This document shows positions 18,859 through 29,068 of a stretch of 64,000 nucleotides of DNA, in pieces. The stretch covers positions 186,001-250,000 of the forward strand of contig JAOALD010000001.1 of NCBI GenBank assembly GCA_025153755.1, read 5' to 3'. The number at the start of each line of letters is the position of its first letter. The first letter of the stretch is position 1. The notes beneath the pieces were generated by a model that was not told the DNA's origin, did no database searches, and worked only from the letters and a program-made list of their open reading frames with translations. The position numbers were made by a program, and so were the translations under genes. The stretch comes from SAR92 clade bacterium H921. GTDB taxonomy: Bacteria > Pseudomonadota > Gammaproteobacteria > Pseudomonadales > Porticoccaceae.

Positions 18859-19863
18859 ATGAAAAAAATTACAACGGGCCTTACCCTGTTACTTACCTTG
18901 ACGATCAGTGCGCCTGCGGTTCAAGCCAGCAAGAGCTCTATCAAAGCTTTTTCAGATGATTATCCTGTGATGGTTGACGATAGTCTTTGGGGTATCTCAA
19001 CAGTTGCGTATGGGCAGTGGTTGCACTGGCCCGTTAACCGGCACACCTCTGAGCCACAGCCTTTAGGTTCTAATGACGTAATTTCTCCAGCCTATGCCGA
19101 TGGTAATGCCCCGTTGCAGGTTCATCGCCATCCTGAGAAAAAACTATCACCTACAATTCGATCATCGAGGTCTGAGGATGCTATGACTGCCCTGCCCTTT
19201 GATAACTTTCTTTCTAAAACCCGCCTTATTGGCAATGCCGAGTTCAGCGCCGCCCCTTATGTGCTAGATGGTATTGATCACCGCCAGCTTATCGGTATGG
19301 GAGATGATTTTTATGCGCTTGGCAATTTTGCTAATTATCAGCTTAGTTATGACGTTTACCGTCGAGGTGATCCCTATATTGAGCCGTTTACCGGTGAAGT
19401 ATTGGGCCTACGAGGCGAATATGTTGGCTCAGCTAGGATTAAGGCAGTAACAGATAATATTGCTACTTTGAGCGCTACGCATTCTGTGAGTGAGATCCGC
19501 CCTAGGGATCGGCTACTTGCTCGAGAACAGCCTAGTGTTGAGGCAACGTTTTATCCACATGCCCCGCAAAATAGCATCGACGGACTAGTGCTTAATATTG
19601 AGGGAGGTATGCACAGGGCCGGGGCGCTTGACGTTGTAGCAATTAATTGCGGTGACCGAGATGGCTTGCAGGTTGGGCATACCCTAGCTGTCTACAGGTC
19701 GGGCGCGCTGGTTGACGACCGCAACGCCAGTGGTCGCATTCGCCGCCCGGATAGGCAAATTGGATTATTGATAGTTTTTTACGTCTACGAAAAAATGAGT
19801 TTTGCGCTAGTAATGCAGGCCGACCGACAACTTGATATTGGCGATATGGTACGCAATCCCTAG
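18859..19863 (+). CDS. Exported LysM-domain-like protein upstream of dprA
   Basis: 334 residues with a Sec signal peptide (about 1-23, cleavage after VQA). In Pseudomonas and relatives this position between def and dprA holds a LysM peptidoglycan-binding protein. Here the N-terminal segment (about 32-92) keeps the outline of a LysM repeat (YPVMVDDSLWGIS; QWLHWPVNRH; NDVISPAYADGNAPLQVHR), but the usual KGDTLWDIS and WxxNPQI residues are altered, so cell-wall binding may be weakened. The C-terminal about 200 residues resemble the extended region of these proteins (GRNGDRDG-like GDRDGLQVGHTLAVYRSG; DIGDMVRNP). Probable periplasmic or cell-wall protein of unknown exact role. Confidence 0.75.
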   Translation: MKKITTGLTLLLTLTISAPAVQASKSSIKAFSDDYPVMVDDSLWGISTVAYGQWLHWPVNRHTSEPQPLGSNDVISPAYADGNAPLQVHRHPEKKLSPTIRSSRSEDAMTALPFDNFLSKTRLIGNAEFSAAPYVLDGIDHRQLIGMGDDFYALGNFANYQLSYDVYRRGDPYIEPFTGEVLGLRGEYVGSARIKAVTDNIATLSATHSVSEIRPRDRLLAREQPSVEATFYPHAPQNSIDGLVLNIEGGMHRAGALDVVAINCGDRDGLQVGHTLAVYRSGALVDDRNASGRIRRPDRQIGLLIVFYVYEKMSFALVMQADRQLDIGDMVRNP

Positions 19864-19931
19864 TTATGCTTACCCAGTTCCATTGCATCGCGACCAACAA
19901 ATCATTGGTTTGACTACCTCAGGAATCGATA

Positions 19932-21050
19932 ATGGAAAATGCAGATGCAATTGAAACTCACTACGCATTAGTCGCTCAGTATCTCTCGCGATTCCCGATA
20001 AAATTACAGTCCTTGCTGGTGGGAGAAGTCGGTAGTTACACCGAATTATTTACTCGGTCGCCAGCGCGCCTTGAGCAAAAATTCCACGATACGGTTGCGC
20101 GGTTGCAGGAGGAGTATCATCAACAAAATTGGGCTGAGCGGCTCGCATCATCGATGGAAGTGGCAGAGCAAGTTGGCGCACGCATTATCCCTATCACTAG
20201 TACTGACTACCCTCAGTTACTCAAGCAAATAAGCAGCGCGCCACCGATACTTTATAGCCGCGGCGCGATAAATAATCTGCACCTGCCGCAAATTGCTATT
20301 GTCGGCAGTAGGCGTATGACTAGAGGCGGCGAAATTAACGCAAGACAATGGAGCAAATTTTTAGCTAGTAACGGGTTTACCATTACCAGCGGCCTTGCTC
20401 TGGGGGTCGACGGTTGCGCTCATAGAGGAGCACTAGATGCACCTTGCGGTAAAACAGTGGCGGTAATGGCCACTGGAATAGAAACCATCTATCCTCGGCG
20501 ACATGCTGAGCTGGCAGAGCATATTCTAAAGTCTGGCGGAACATTGATCAGCGAGTTTCACCCTAATGAAAAGCCACTACCAACTAACTTTCCAAGGCGC
20601 AATCGTATTATTAGCGGCCTGAGTTTAGCGGTATTAGTGATAGAGGCTGCGATAAAAAGCGGCTCATTAATAACTGCTCGCTACGCCCTAGAGCAGAATC
20701 GAGAGGTGTTTGCCATACCCGGATCAATCCATAGCCCTCAGAGTAGGGGCTGTCATCGACTAATTAAGCAGGGGGCTCATTTGGTAGAGACGGCCAAAGA
20801 TATAGTTGCAGAGCTAGGCGGCGCCCTTGCGGGCGTTGAATGCTCAGCGAAAGAGGCCTTGCGACCTTCGGCAGAGTTAAATCAACAGGAATCTGCATTG
20901 CTCGCTATTATGGGTTTTGAGTCTGTGACACTAGATTGCTTGAGCCAAGCCACCGAGTTGCCAGCAGAGACGCTTTCGCAGCTTCTCGTTGGCCTTGAAT
21001 TAAAGGGCATCGTTTGCCAAGAAAATGGTTTTTATCAACAGTTTCCTTAA
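19932..21050 (+). CDS. dprA: DNA-processing protein DprA
   Basis: Binds incoming single-stranded DNA and loads RecA during natural transformation; widely conserved even in species not known to be competent. 372 residues. The Rossmann-like DNA-binding core has IAIVGSRRMTRGGE, SGLALGVDGCAHRGAL, AVMATGIETIYPRRH, FPRRNRIISGLS and AIKSGSLITARYALEQ. A C-terminal winged-helix-like DML1 region (about 310-372) ends the protein. It follows the LysM protein on the plus strand, with an ATG after a weak ribosome binding site. Confidence 0.95.
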   Translation: MENADAIETHYALVAQYLSRFPIKLQSLLVGEVGSYTELFTRSPARLEQKFHDTVARLQEEYHQQNWAERLASSMEVAEQVGARIIPITSTDYPQLLKQISSAPPILYSRGAINNLHLPQIAIVGSRRMTRGGEINARQWSKFLASNGFTITSGLALGVDGCAHRGALDAPCGKTVAVMATGIETIYPRRHAELAEHILKSGGTLISEFHPNEKPLPTNFPRRNRIISGLSLAVLVIEAAIKSGSLITARYALEQNREVFAIPGSIHSPQSRGCHRLIKQGAHLVETAKDIVAELGGALAGVECSAKEALRPSAELNQQESALLAIMGFESVTLDCLSQATELPAETLSQLLVGLELKGIVCQENGFYQQFP

Positions 21051-21125
21051 GGCATTGGTAAGCACCTATTGCACCGGTCAACAAGTTCCGGTAGCCTGCG
21101 CAATTCTTCAACTAGGTGACCTTAA

Positions 21126-21632
21126 ATGACCAAACCATTCGTAGCAATATTGATGGGATCTGATTCTGATCTACCAGTAATGGAAGCAAGTTTTGCTGTC
21201 TTAAAACAGTTCGATATTCCCTTTGAAGTCAAAGTAACTTCAGCTCACCGCACGCCAGAGGCCACTCACAGCTTTGTCACTGATGCCGATGCGCGCGGTT
21301 GCGCAGCTTTTATCTGCGCTGCAGGAATGGCTGCCCATCTAGCGGGCGCAGTCTCGGCGACCACACTGAAGCCTGTGATTGGTGTGCCTATCAACGGCTC
21401 GTTAGACGGTTTAGATGCACTGCTATCAACGGTACAGATGCCAGGTGGTATTCCTGTCGCAACTGTTGCCATAGGTAAGGCAGGTGCAAAAAATGCAGCC
21501 TATTTAGCCGCCCAGATTATTGGTGTTGGCGACCCTGAAATGCATCAAAAGTTGATCGCCGAGCGTGCGGCCAATGCAGCGGCTATTATTGCCAAAGATG
21601 CCGCGCTTCAGGAACAGCTGAAAAATAGCTGA
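21126..21632 (+). CDS. purE: N5-carboxyaminoimidazole ribonucleotide mutase
   Basis: Class I PurE of purine synthesis: converts N5-CAIR to CAIR. 168 residues. Motifs are [12 protein letters not shown] (8-19), TSAHRTPEA with the active-site His41 (38-46), [16 protein letters not shown] (65-80) and [16 protein letters not shown]. In Pseudomonas purE pairs with purK elsewhere; here it sits alone between dprA and tsaC, so purK must be outside the window. Its stop overlaps a palindrome that extends into the start of tsaC. Confidence 0.96.
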   Translation: MTKPFVAILMGSDSDLPVMEASFAVLKQFDIPFEVKVTSAHRTPEATHSFVTDADARGCAAFICAAGMAAHLAGAVSATTLKPVIGVPINGSLDGLDALLSTVQMPGGIPVATVAIGKAGAKNAAYLAAQIIGVGDPEMHQKLIAERAANAAAIIAKDAALQEQLKNS

Positions 21633-21640
21633 TCACTACA

Positions 21641-21647
<7 letters not shown>
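21630..21647. repeat. 18-base palindrome across the purE stop and tsaC start
   Basis: TGATCACT-AC-AGTGATCA: eight-base perfect arms separated by two bases. It begins inside the purE stop codon and ends inside the tsaC GTG start region. As RNA it would form a short hairpin covering the tsaC start codon, which could couple tsaC translation to purE; as DNA it could be an operator. The symmetry is directly visible; the role is inferred. Confidence 0.6.
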
Positions 21648-23117
<1,470 letters not shown>

Positions 23118-23118
23118 G

Positions 23119-23946
23119 ATGTCTGAAAGATATGCCGTTTTTGGCAACCCAATACAACACAGCAAGTCTCCAGAAATTCATCGAGCCTTTGCCGATGAAA
23201 CTGGCCAGAAGGTGGAATACTATCGGCAACTGGTTGATATAGAGGGTTTTACTGCAGCCGCAGACGAGTTTTTTGATGCTGGCGGCAAGGGTCTCAATAT
23301 CACTGTGCCATTTAAGCTCGATGCCTATAGCTATGTGTCTAGAACTACGCCGAGGGCAAGGCGAGCAGGTGCGGTAAATACACTAGCTATGCAGGCAGAT
23401 GGCACGATACTGGGAGACACCACCGATGGTGCCGGCTTATTAGCTGATATCAAAATCAATCTTGGCTGGGAGATCCGTGCAAAAAGAGTACTTATTTTGG
23501 GCGCTGGGGGTGCGGTGCGCGGTATTTTGGAGGCCCTTTTAGAACAGCAGCCTCAGCATGTAGTAATTGCCAACCGCAGTATTGATAAGGCCTTACAGCT
23601 GTCTAAAGGTTTTGCTGAGATGGGCTATATTTTAGGCTGTGGCCTAGATGTGCTCGACGGTCAGGAGTTCGATGTAATTATCAATGGTACCAGTGCCAGC
23701 CTCACGGGCAATATGCCTACCCTGCCAGATAGTTTGCTCTCTGGAGCTGGCGAGTCAGCCTGCTGCTACGATCTGATGTATGGTGCCGAGCCAACCCCGT
23801 TTATGGAGTGGGCTCAGCGAGGTGGTGCTCAGACGTCCGATGGTTTGGGCATGTTAGTGGAGCAGGCCGCGGAGTCATTTCATCTTTGGCGTGGTGTTCG
23901 TCCTCAGACAAAAGCCGTTATTCAGTCTCTAAGATCACTTCTTTAA
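23119..23946 (+). CDS. aroE: Shikimate dehydrogenase
   Basis: Reduces 3-dehydroshikimate to shikimate with NADPH in the aromatic amino-acid pathway. 275 residues. N-terminal substrate domain: FGNPIQHSKSPEIH (about 7-20) and GLNITVPFKLDAY with the catalytic Lys. TTDGAGLLADI carries the catalytic Asp. NADPH-binding: ILGAGGAVRGI and ANRSIDKA. The last four bases overlap the end of the convergent carbonic-anhydrase-like gene. hemF-aroE adjacency is widely conserved in gammaproteobacteria. Confidence 0.97.
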   Translation: MSERYAVFGNPIQHSKSPEIHRAFADETGQKVEYYRQLVDIEGFTAAADEFFDAGGKGLNITVPFKLDAYSYVSRTTPRARRAGAVNTLAMQADGTILGDTTDGAGLLADIKINLGWEIRAKRVLILGAGGAVRGILEALLEQQPQHVVIANRSIDKALQLSKGFAEMGYILGCGLDVLDGQEFDVIINGTSASLTGNMPTLPDSLLSGAGESACCYDLMYGAEPTPFMEWAQRGGAQTSDGLGMLVEQAAESFHLWRGVRPQTKAVIQSLRSLL

Positions 23947-24500
23947 TCTGCCGTCATGGTCTGTTGTTCAAGTAGATACTGATTCTTGAGCTTGACATAG
24001 TTGGCCGGCGAATAGGTAAAAAAGCCCCGCTCCTTATCAGAGAGCTTTCGCATTTGCTTGCAGGGATTGCCCACATAGACGAATCCGCTCTCTAGGGTCT
24101 TGCCCGGCGGCACCATACAACCGGCGCCAATAATGACTTCATCTTCAATAATTGCACCGTCATTTACGATAGCGCCATTGCCTACTAAAATTCTGTTCCC
24201 CAAGGTGCAGCCATGTAGTACTGCACGGTGACCGATGACCACATCATCGCCAATGGTGAGGGGAAAGCCGCCGGGATTAAAGTCAGAGGCATGGGTGATA
24301 TGTAGCACTGCATTGTCTTGCACATTGGAGCGTGCCCCCACCGAAATTGAATGCATATCCCCCCGAATAACGGCGCCGGGCCATACTGAGGCATCATCGC
24401 CAAGACTGACAGAACCAATGACGGTTGCCGCCGGATCTACATAGACCCGTTGGCCGAGCTTGGGGAAAATGCCGCGGTGGGGGCGAATTGAGTGATCCAT
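23943..24500 (-). CDS. Gamma-carbonic-anhydrase family protein (YrdA type)
   Basis: 185 residues forming a left-handed beta-helix of hexapeptide repeats (VDPAATVIGSVSLGDDASVW; GDDVVIGHRAVLHGC; VGNGAIVNDGAIIEDEVIIG). The metal-binding histidines of the Cam/YrdA family are present in NAVLHIT and GHRAVLHG. YrdA-type proteins bind zinc, but carbonic anhydrase activity is not proven for all of them. It is convergent with aroE (4-base overlap), the arrangement also seen in Pseudomonas. Confidence 0.9.
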   Translation of the reverse strand: MDHSIRPHRGIFPKLGQRVYVDPAATVIGSVSLGDDASVWPGAVIRGDMHSISVGARSNVQDNAVLHITHASDFNPGGFPLTIGDDVVIGHRAVLHGCTLGNRILVGNGAIVNDGAIIEDEVIIGAGCMVPPGKTLESGFVYVGNPCKQMRKLSDKERGFFTYSPANYVKLKNQYLLEQQTMTAD

Positions 24501-24549
24501 AAGTTGTATTGCTCGATATAATAGGGGCTCCTATTGTGGTGATGTATTG

Positions 24550-24792
24550 ATGACTTTTTCAACTAAAAAACGATTTGTTGCGGGTGTGACCTGCCCCAAA
24601 TGTGCCGAAATGGATAAAATGCAGGTCTATGCTGAAGCCGGTGTCGATTATCGAGAATGCGTTAGCTGTGGGTTTAAAGACCAGATGCGCGTTTCATCAA
24701 CTCCTCGCGAGGTTCAGACGCGGGTCAATACGAGTAGTGACGATATTGCCAATCAGACCCAACCAGTAAAGCTAATTGACCCCAAAGCTTAG
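24550..24792 (+). CDS. YheV-type zinc ribbon protein (DUF2387)
   Basis: 80 residues starting at ATG 24550 (an in-frame TTG lies one codon earlier). Two CxxC pairs, TCPKC and CVSCG, form a zinc ribbon, preceded by KKRFVAGV, the typical N-terminus of YheV-like proteins. The C-terminal tail is polar and longer than in E. coli YheV. Function is unknown. It is divergent from the carbonic-anhydrase-like gene with about 50 bases between. Confidence 0.85.
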   Translation: MTFSTKKRFVAGVTCPKCAEMDKMQVYAEAGVDYRECVSCGFKDQMRVSSTPREVQTRVNTSSDDIANQTQPVKLIDPKA

Positions 24793-24814
24793 GCGCAGGG
24801 TCGCTGGTGTCAGC

Positions 24815-25444
24815 TTAAAGCAAGCGTATCTGTGAATTGAGATCATTCATTACGAGTCGAATACTTGACGATTCGGTAAGGCATGGTAGACGGGTTGCTG
24901 GGCCAGTTCTAGAACCAGCCAGATATGATTTGATTTTGAAACCTATGCTGGGCTCAGTTGGGAGCGCCGAAATCAATTTACCACTTAGCAGCTCAATTAC
25001 TTGGTCTAAATGATTGGCGAAGGGTTCGCCGATAATGTGGTGGATAATAAGGTTAGAACGGAACATATCTAAAGGCATAATGGGGCAGCCATAACTGGCT
25101 TTTAGAACATCATTCAGCTCATCCATCACACGATGCGCTAGGTAAGCCTGGTACATTTCGGCCTCTAGTTGTTGTTCTGAAGAGGTACTTCGGATTGGGG
25201 TATCTAGAAATTCTCGTGCCGTGGCAATCTGTTGTGCCATTACACCGTCAATATCAGCCGCAGATAAAAACGTTTCAAACGCGGCCACAAAATCTGGTGC
25301 CAAGGCAACATAGCGTGCAATAAACGAGGCCAACGCAGCGCAGCTATTCTGGTCAGATACGCGTATTGAGTGGTGAAGGTGGGTCGATCGCTCCTTTAAA
25401 CGGGTAGCTAATAAACCACTGATTTGCTCCGAAAGTGCCAGCAT
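24815..25444 (-). CDS. Hypothetical protein upstream of the cox operon
   Basis: 209 residues, ATG start, not recognised. Mostly alpha-helical with no signal peptide or membrane segment; about 90 central residues contain LEAEMYQAYLAHRVMDELNDVL and PLDMFRSNLIIHHIIGEPF. Base use is like the neighbours, so it is probably a native gene. It ends convergently 22 bases from the YheV-type gene and is divergent from ctaC with a 309-base gap. No function is proposed. Confidence 0.65.
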   Translation of the reverse strand: MLALSEQISGLLATRLKERSTHLHHSIRVSDQNSCAALASFIARYVALAPDFVAAFETFLSAADIDGVMAQQIATAREFLDTPIRSTSSEQQLEAEMYQAYLAHRVMDELNDVLKASYGCPIMPLDMFRSNLIIHHIIGEPFANHLDQVIELLSGKLISALPTEPSIGFKIKSYLAGSRTGPATRLPCLTESSSIRLVMNDLNSQIRLL

Positions 25445-25753
25445 AAAAAACAGTCTCGTGTGGGCTAGTATGGTTATTTGCAGTACTTATAATGACTTGT
25501 GACTTCGTTGATATTTTGTTTGGTCTCAACTTAAATCTAGCAGATTTTAGCCCCCCCGCAATAAAGATTATGAGTTTTGCCTAGTAAGCGTAATTAAACG
25601 CTAAATTTGAGTTTTAATTTGATCACATTTCGGCTAGTGAAACGTATAGTCTTTTGCTACAATCGCCGCGCTTTTAAGGGAGCTAGATTCAAATTTAAGC
25701 GACCCCGGCGAAGCAAAAGCTTTTATTCCTAATTTACCACGGAGAAACAAGCG
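25445..25753 (+). promoter_or_regulatory. Promoter region of the cytochrome oxidase operon
   Basis: A 309-base gap between divergent genes. An extended -10, TGC-TACAAT (25655-25663), with no clear -35 lies about 90 bases upstream of ctaC, giving a leader that includes an AGCAAAAGCTTTT hairpin-prone stretch. Upstream is AT-rich (25540-25640). A TTGAT half of an Anr/Fnr site occurs at about 25619 without its partner half. I see no gene in the gap. Confidence 0.5.
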
Positions 25754-26899
25754 ATGTTGAAAAGAGCGCAAGCACTTTTCTTGAGTCTGCTGAGTCCCGC
25801 TATTGCTCTTGCAATGGCTGGCGGCGTTAGCGCGGAGAGCGCAACGCGGCAACTCAATATGCCCCAGGGAGTTACAGAAGTCAGCCAGGCAGCCTACGAT
25901 ATACACATGATTATGATGTGGATCTGTACCGTCATTGGTATAGCCGTTTTCGGCTTTATGTTTTATGTCATGTATGCGCACCGCAAATCACGCGGCGCCG
26001 TGGCAGCAAACTTCCACGAACACCATGTCGTTGAGTTAATTTGGACCATTGTTCCCGCGCTCATTTTGATCGTTATGGCAATCCCAGCAACTTCGGCTCT
26101 GCTAAAAGTGTACGACACTGAAAACGCAGATATTGATATCAAGGTAACTGGTTACCAGTGGAAGTGGCAGTACGAATACATCGGTGAGGGTGTTAAGTTC
26201 ATGAGTGAACTGCGCACCTCGCAAGACGAAATCTATGGCCGCGCGCCAAAGGGCGAGCATTACCTGCGTGAAGTAACCCAGCCATTGGTTATCCCGACGG
26301 GCAAGAAGGTGCGCTTCCTGATTACCGGCAATGACGTCATCCATAGCTGGTGGGTTCCTGACTTTGGTGTCAAGCGTGATGCAGTGCCGGGACTGTTCAC
26401 TGCCGCTTGGGCAAAAACAGATGTGCCAGGTACCTATGTGGGTGAATGTACTGAACTCTGTGGTATTGGCCACGCCTTTATGCCTGTTGTTGTAGAGGTA
26501 AAAGAAGAAGCCGAATACAACGAATGGTTAGCGGGCAAGAAAGAAGAAGCCGCCATCTACAAGTCGACTATCGGCAAAGAGTGGAGTTTCGATGAGCTAA
26601 TGGTTCGGGGTGAGGAGGTTTATGAGCGTTCATGTGCTGCCTGTCATCAGTCAGATGGCAATGGTATTCCGGGCGTTTTCCCTGCACTGAAAGATAGCCC
26701 GATAGCTTTGGGTGCAAAAGAAGGGCATATCGCTGTACTCATTGACGGCGTCGCTGGCACCTCTATGCAGTCGTTTGCTGATCAACTTTCTGAGGTTGAT
26801 ATAGCGGCAGTTGTTCACTACGAACGAAACGCTTGGGGCAACGATGTTGGCGACATAACACAGCCAGTTGATGTTCTTAACTACAAACAAGGCCAATAG
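25754..26899 (+). CDS. ctaC: Cytochrome c oxidase subunit II with C-terminal cytochrome c domain
   Basis: Accepts electrons from cytochrome c and passes them to subunit I. 381 residues: signal peptide (about 1-27), two membrane helices (about 50-73 and 93-113), then the cupredoxin domain with the CuA ligands His197 (VIHSWW), Cys232, Glu234, Cys236, His240 and Met243 in GECTELCGIGHAFM. A C-terminal extension (about 280-375) is a fused cytochrome c with heme motif CAACH (294-298), making this a caa3-type enzyme. First gene of the cox operon; a ribosome binding site (ACGGAGAAA) precedes the ATG. Confidence 0.97.
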   Translation: MLKRAQALFLSLLSPAIALAMAGGVSAESATRQLNMPQGVTEVSQAAYDIHMIMMWICTVIGIAVFGFMFYVMYAHRKSRGAVAANFHEHHVVELIWTIVPALILIVMAIPATSALLKVYDTENADIDIKVTGYQWKWQYEYIGEGVKFMSELRTSQDEIYGRAPKGEHYLREVTQPLVIPTGKKVRFLITGNDVIHSWWVPDFGVKRDAVPGLFTAAWAKTDVPGTYVGECTELCGIGHAFMPVVVEVKEEAEYNEWLAGKKEEAAIYKSTIGKEWSFDELMVRGEEVYERSCAACHQSDGNGIPGVFPALKDSPIALGAKEGHIAVLIDGVAGTSMQSFADQLSEVDIAAVVHYERNAWGNDVGDITQPVDVLNYKQGQ

Positions 26900-26912
26900 G
26901 GGAGTATTTGAT

Positions 26913-28487
26913 ATGGCACATGGTCCCGCAACTCTGGCTGATGGCTGGGGAAAATATATAAGCCGTTGGGTCTTTACGACCAACCACAAAGATATTGGCA
27001 CACTGTACCTTTGGTTCAGCTTCGCCATGTTTATAATGGGCGGCGCTTTCGCGATGATTATTCGCGCGGAACTCTTTCAGCCTGGCATGCAGCTGATTAA
27101 ACCAGAGTTCTTTAATCAGATGACTACCATGCATGGATTGGTCATGGTGTTTGGTGCGATTATGCCCGCCTTTGTTGGTTTGGCGAATTGGTTGATTCCA
27201 ATGATGATCGGCGCACCAGATATGGCTCTGCCGCGCATGAACAACCTTAGCTTTTGGATTCTACCGTTTGCATTTGCAATTCTGACCTCCACGCTGTTTA
27301 TGGAAGGCGGCGGACCTAACTTTGGCTGGACATTCTACGCACCTCTCTCAACTACCTATGCACCTGACACTGTTAACTACTTTATCTTCGGTGTGCATAT
27401 TATGGGTGCTTCATCGATCATGGGGTCGATTAACATTATCGCCACGGTAATGAATATGCGTGCGCCTGGTATGACGTACATGAAAATGCCGTTATTCGTA
27501 TGGACCTGGGTTATCACTGCATTTTTGCTGGTAGCTGTAATGCCGGTGTTGGCAGGTGCTGTAACCATGATGCTTATGGATATTAACTTCGGCACCAGCT
27601 TCTTTGATGCTGCAGGTGGCGGTGATCCGGTACTATTCCAGCACGTGTTCTGGTTCTTCGGTCATCCAGAGGTTTACATTATTATTCTACCCGCCTTTGG
27701 TGTGGTTTCGCAGATTATTCCAACATTCAGCCGCAAGCCTCTGTTTGGTTATTCGTCAATGGTCTACGCCACTGCCGCAATCGCCTTCCTGTCGTTTGTT
27801 GTTTGGGCCCACCACATGTTTACCGTGGGTATGCCCATCGCTGGTGAGCTTTACTTTATGTACGCCACCATGCTGATTGCGGTACCAACTGGTGTGAAAG
27901 TCTTTAACTGGATCACCACCATGTATCGCGGCTCGTTAACTTTTGAAACTCCCATGCTGTTCAGCATCGCTTTTGTGATTCTGTTCACCTTTGGCGGCTT
28001 CACAGGAATGATGCTATCTATTGCGGCTGCAGACATGCAGTACCATGACACCTACTTTGTAGTAGCTCACTTTCACTATGTAATGGTAGCGGGTGCTGTA
28101 TTTAGTGGTACTGCGGCTGTGTATTACTGGCTGCCAAAGTGGTGTGGCAAAATGTATAACGAAACCATGGGCAAGGTTCAGTTTTGGATTGCGTTTATCG
28201 GCTTTAATATAACCTTTATGCCGCAGCATTTCTTGGGCTTAGCTGGTATGCCAAGACGTTATGCTGATTACGGTTTGCAGTTTGCAGACTGGAATATGGT
28301 GTCAAGCATAGGCGCGTTTATGTATGGCGGCGCACAGATTCTGTTCCTGTTCAATGTGATCCGCACTATCGGATGGGGCAAGCCAACTGATGATCCGCAA
28401 GTTTGGGAAGGTGCAGAGGGACTGGAGTGGACATTGCCCACACCAGCGCCTTATCACACCTTCGCTACTCCGCCGGAAGTAAAGTAG
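26913..28487 (+). CDS. ctaD: Cytochrome c oxidase subunit I
   Basis: Catalytic heme-copper subunit. 524 residues from ATG 26913, which follows AGGGGAG; an in-frame start further upstream would only overlap ctaC. Heme a ligands His74 and His390, heme a3 ligand His388, and CuB ligands His253, His302 and His303 are all present, with the His-Tyr cross-link Tyr257 in GHPEVYIIILPAFG. D-channel (DMALPRMNNLSFW) and K-channel (PTGVKVFNW, Lys331) residues mark an A1-type oxidase. It follows ctaC by 13 bases. Confidence 0.98.
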   Translation: MAHGPATLADGWGKYISRWVFTTNHKDIGTLYLWFSFAMFIMGGAFAMIIRAELFQPGMQLIKPEFFNQMTTMHGLVMVFGAIMPAFVGLANWLIPMMIGAPDMALPRMNNLSFWILPFAFAILTSTLFMEGGGPNFGWTFYAPLSTTYAPDTVNYFIFGVHIMGASSIMGSINIIATVMNMRAPGMTYMKMPLFVWTWVITAFLLVAVMPVLAGAVTMMLMDINFGTSFFDAAGGGDPVLFQHVFWFFGHPEVYIIILPAFGVVSQIIPTFSRKPLFGYSSMVYATAAIAFLSFVVWAHHMFTVGMPIAGELYFMYATMLIAVPTGVKVFNWITTMYRGSLTFETPMLFSIAFVILFTFGGFTGMMLSIAAADMQYHDTYFVVAHFHYVMVAGAVFSGTAAVYYWLPKWCGKMYNETMGKVQFWIAFIGFNITFMPQHFLGLAGMPRRYADYGLQFADWNMVSSIGAFMYGGAQILFLFNVIRTIGWGKPTDDPQVWEGAEGLEWTLPTPAPYHTFATPPEVK

Positions 28488-28500
28488 GAGGATTATAAAC

Positions 28501-29055
28501 ATGCCGGCGCGCCCTAAAAATCGCATGCTGTTGGTCAAGTTGACCGCCCTAGCAGCCGCCATGTTTGTGTTTGCAATTTTTGTTTTGCCACCACTGTACG
28601 ATCTTTTTTGTGAGATTACAGGAATTGGTGGCAAAACAGATGGCGCCTACACAGCAGTTGCAGTTGAAGTCGATACATCGAGAGATATTGAGGTGCAGTT
28701 TGTTGCGACAAACAACGCAACCATGCCCTGGGATTTTTACCCTATCGAAGAGCGGGTAATCGTTCACCCAGGTGAGTCTCGCGCAGTAGCTTTTTATGCC
28801 CACAACAGAACCGGGCAAGATATGTTGGGCCAAGCGATTCCAAATGTACTACCCAATAACGCAGCAGATTACTTTCACAAAACTGAGTGCTTCTGTTTTA
28901 ACAATCAGCCTTTGGCTGCAGGCGAGAGCGCCGAGCTAGACTTAGTTTTTATAGTGGACCCAGATTTACCGGCCAGCGTTAATACAGTAACTCTGTCCTA
29001 CACAATGTTTGATATAACAGATCGCACTGCAGTGCAGGTCTCACAAGTACAGTAA
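28501..29055 (+). CDS. ctaG: Cytochrome c oxidase assembly protein CtaG/Cox11
   Basis: Membrane-anchored copper chaperone that delivers copper to the CuB site of subunit I. 184 residues: one N-terminal membrane helix (about 14-34), then an immunoglobulin-like periplasmic domain with the copper-binding CFC motif (Cys130, Cys132 in KTECFCFNNQ). PWDFYP and YHA-like AFYAHNRT segments are also typical. Placed between ctaD and ctaE, the usual order. Confidence 0.95.
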   Translation: MPARPKNRMLLVKLTALAAAMFVFAIFVLPPLYDLFCEITGIGGKTDGAYTAVAVEVDTSRDIEVQFVATNNATMPWDFYPIEERVIVHPGESRAVAFYAHNRTGQDMLGQAIPNVLPNNAADYFHKTECFCFNNQPLAAGESAELDLVFIVDPDLPASVNTVTLSYTMFDITDRTAVQVSQVQ

Positions 29056-29068
29056 ACGGAGAGCAACA

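Noticed and set aside
25610-25640. Anr/Fnr site upstream of ctaC
   Set aside because: Only a TTGAT half-site is present; the partner ATCAA half is missing.
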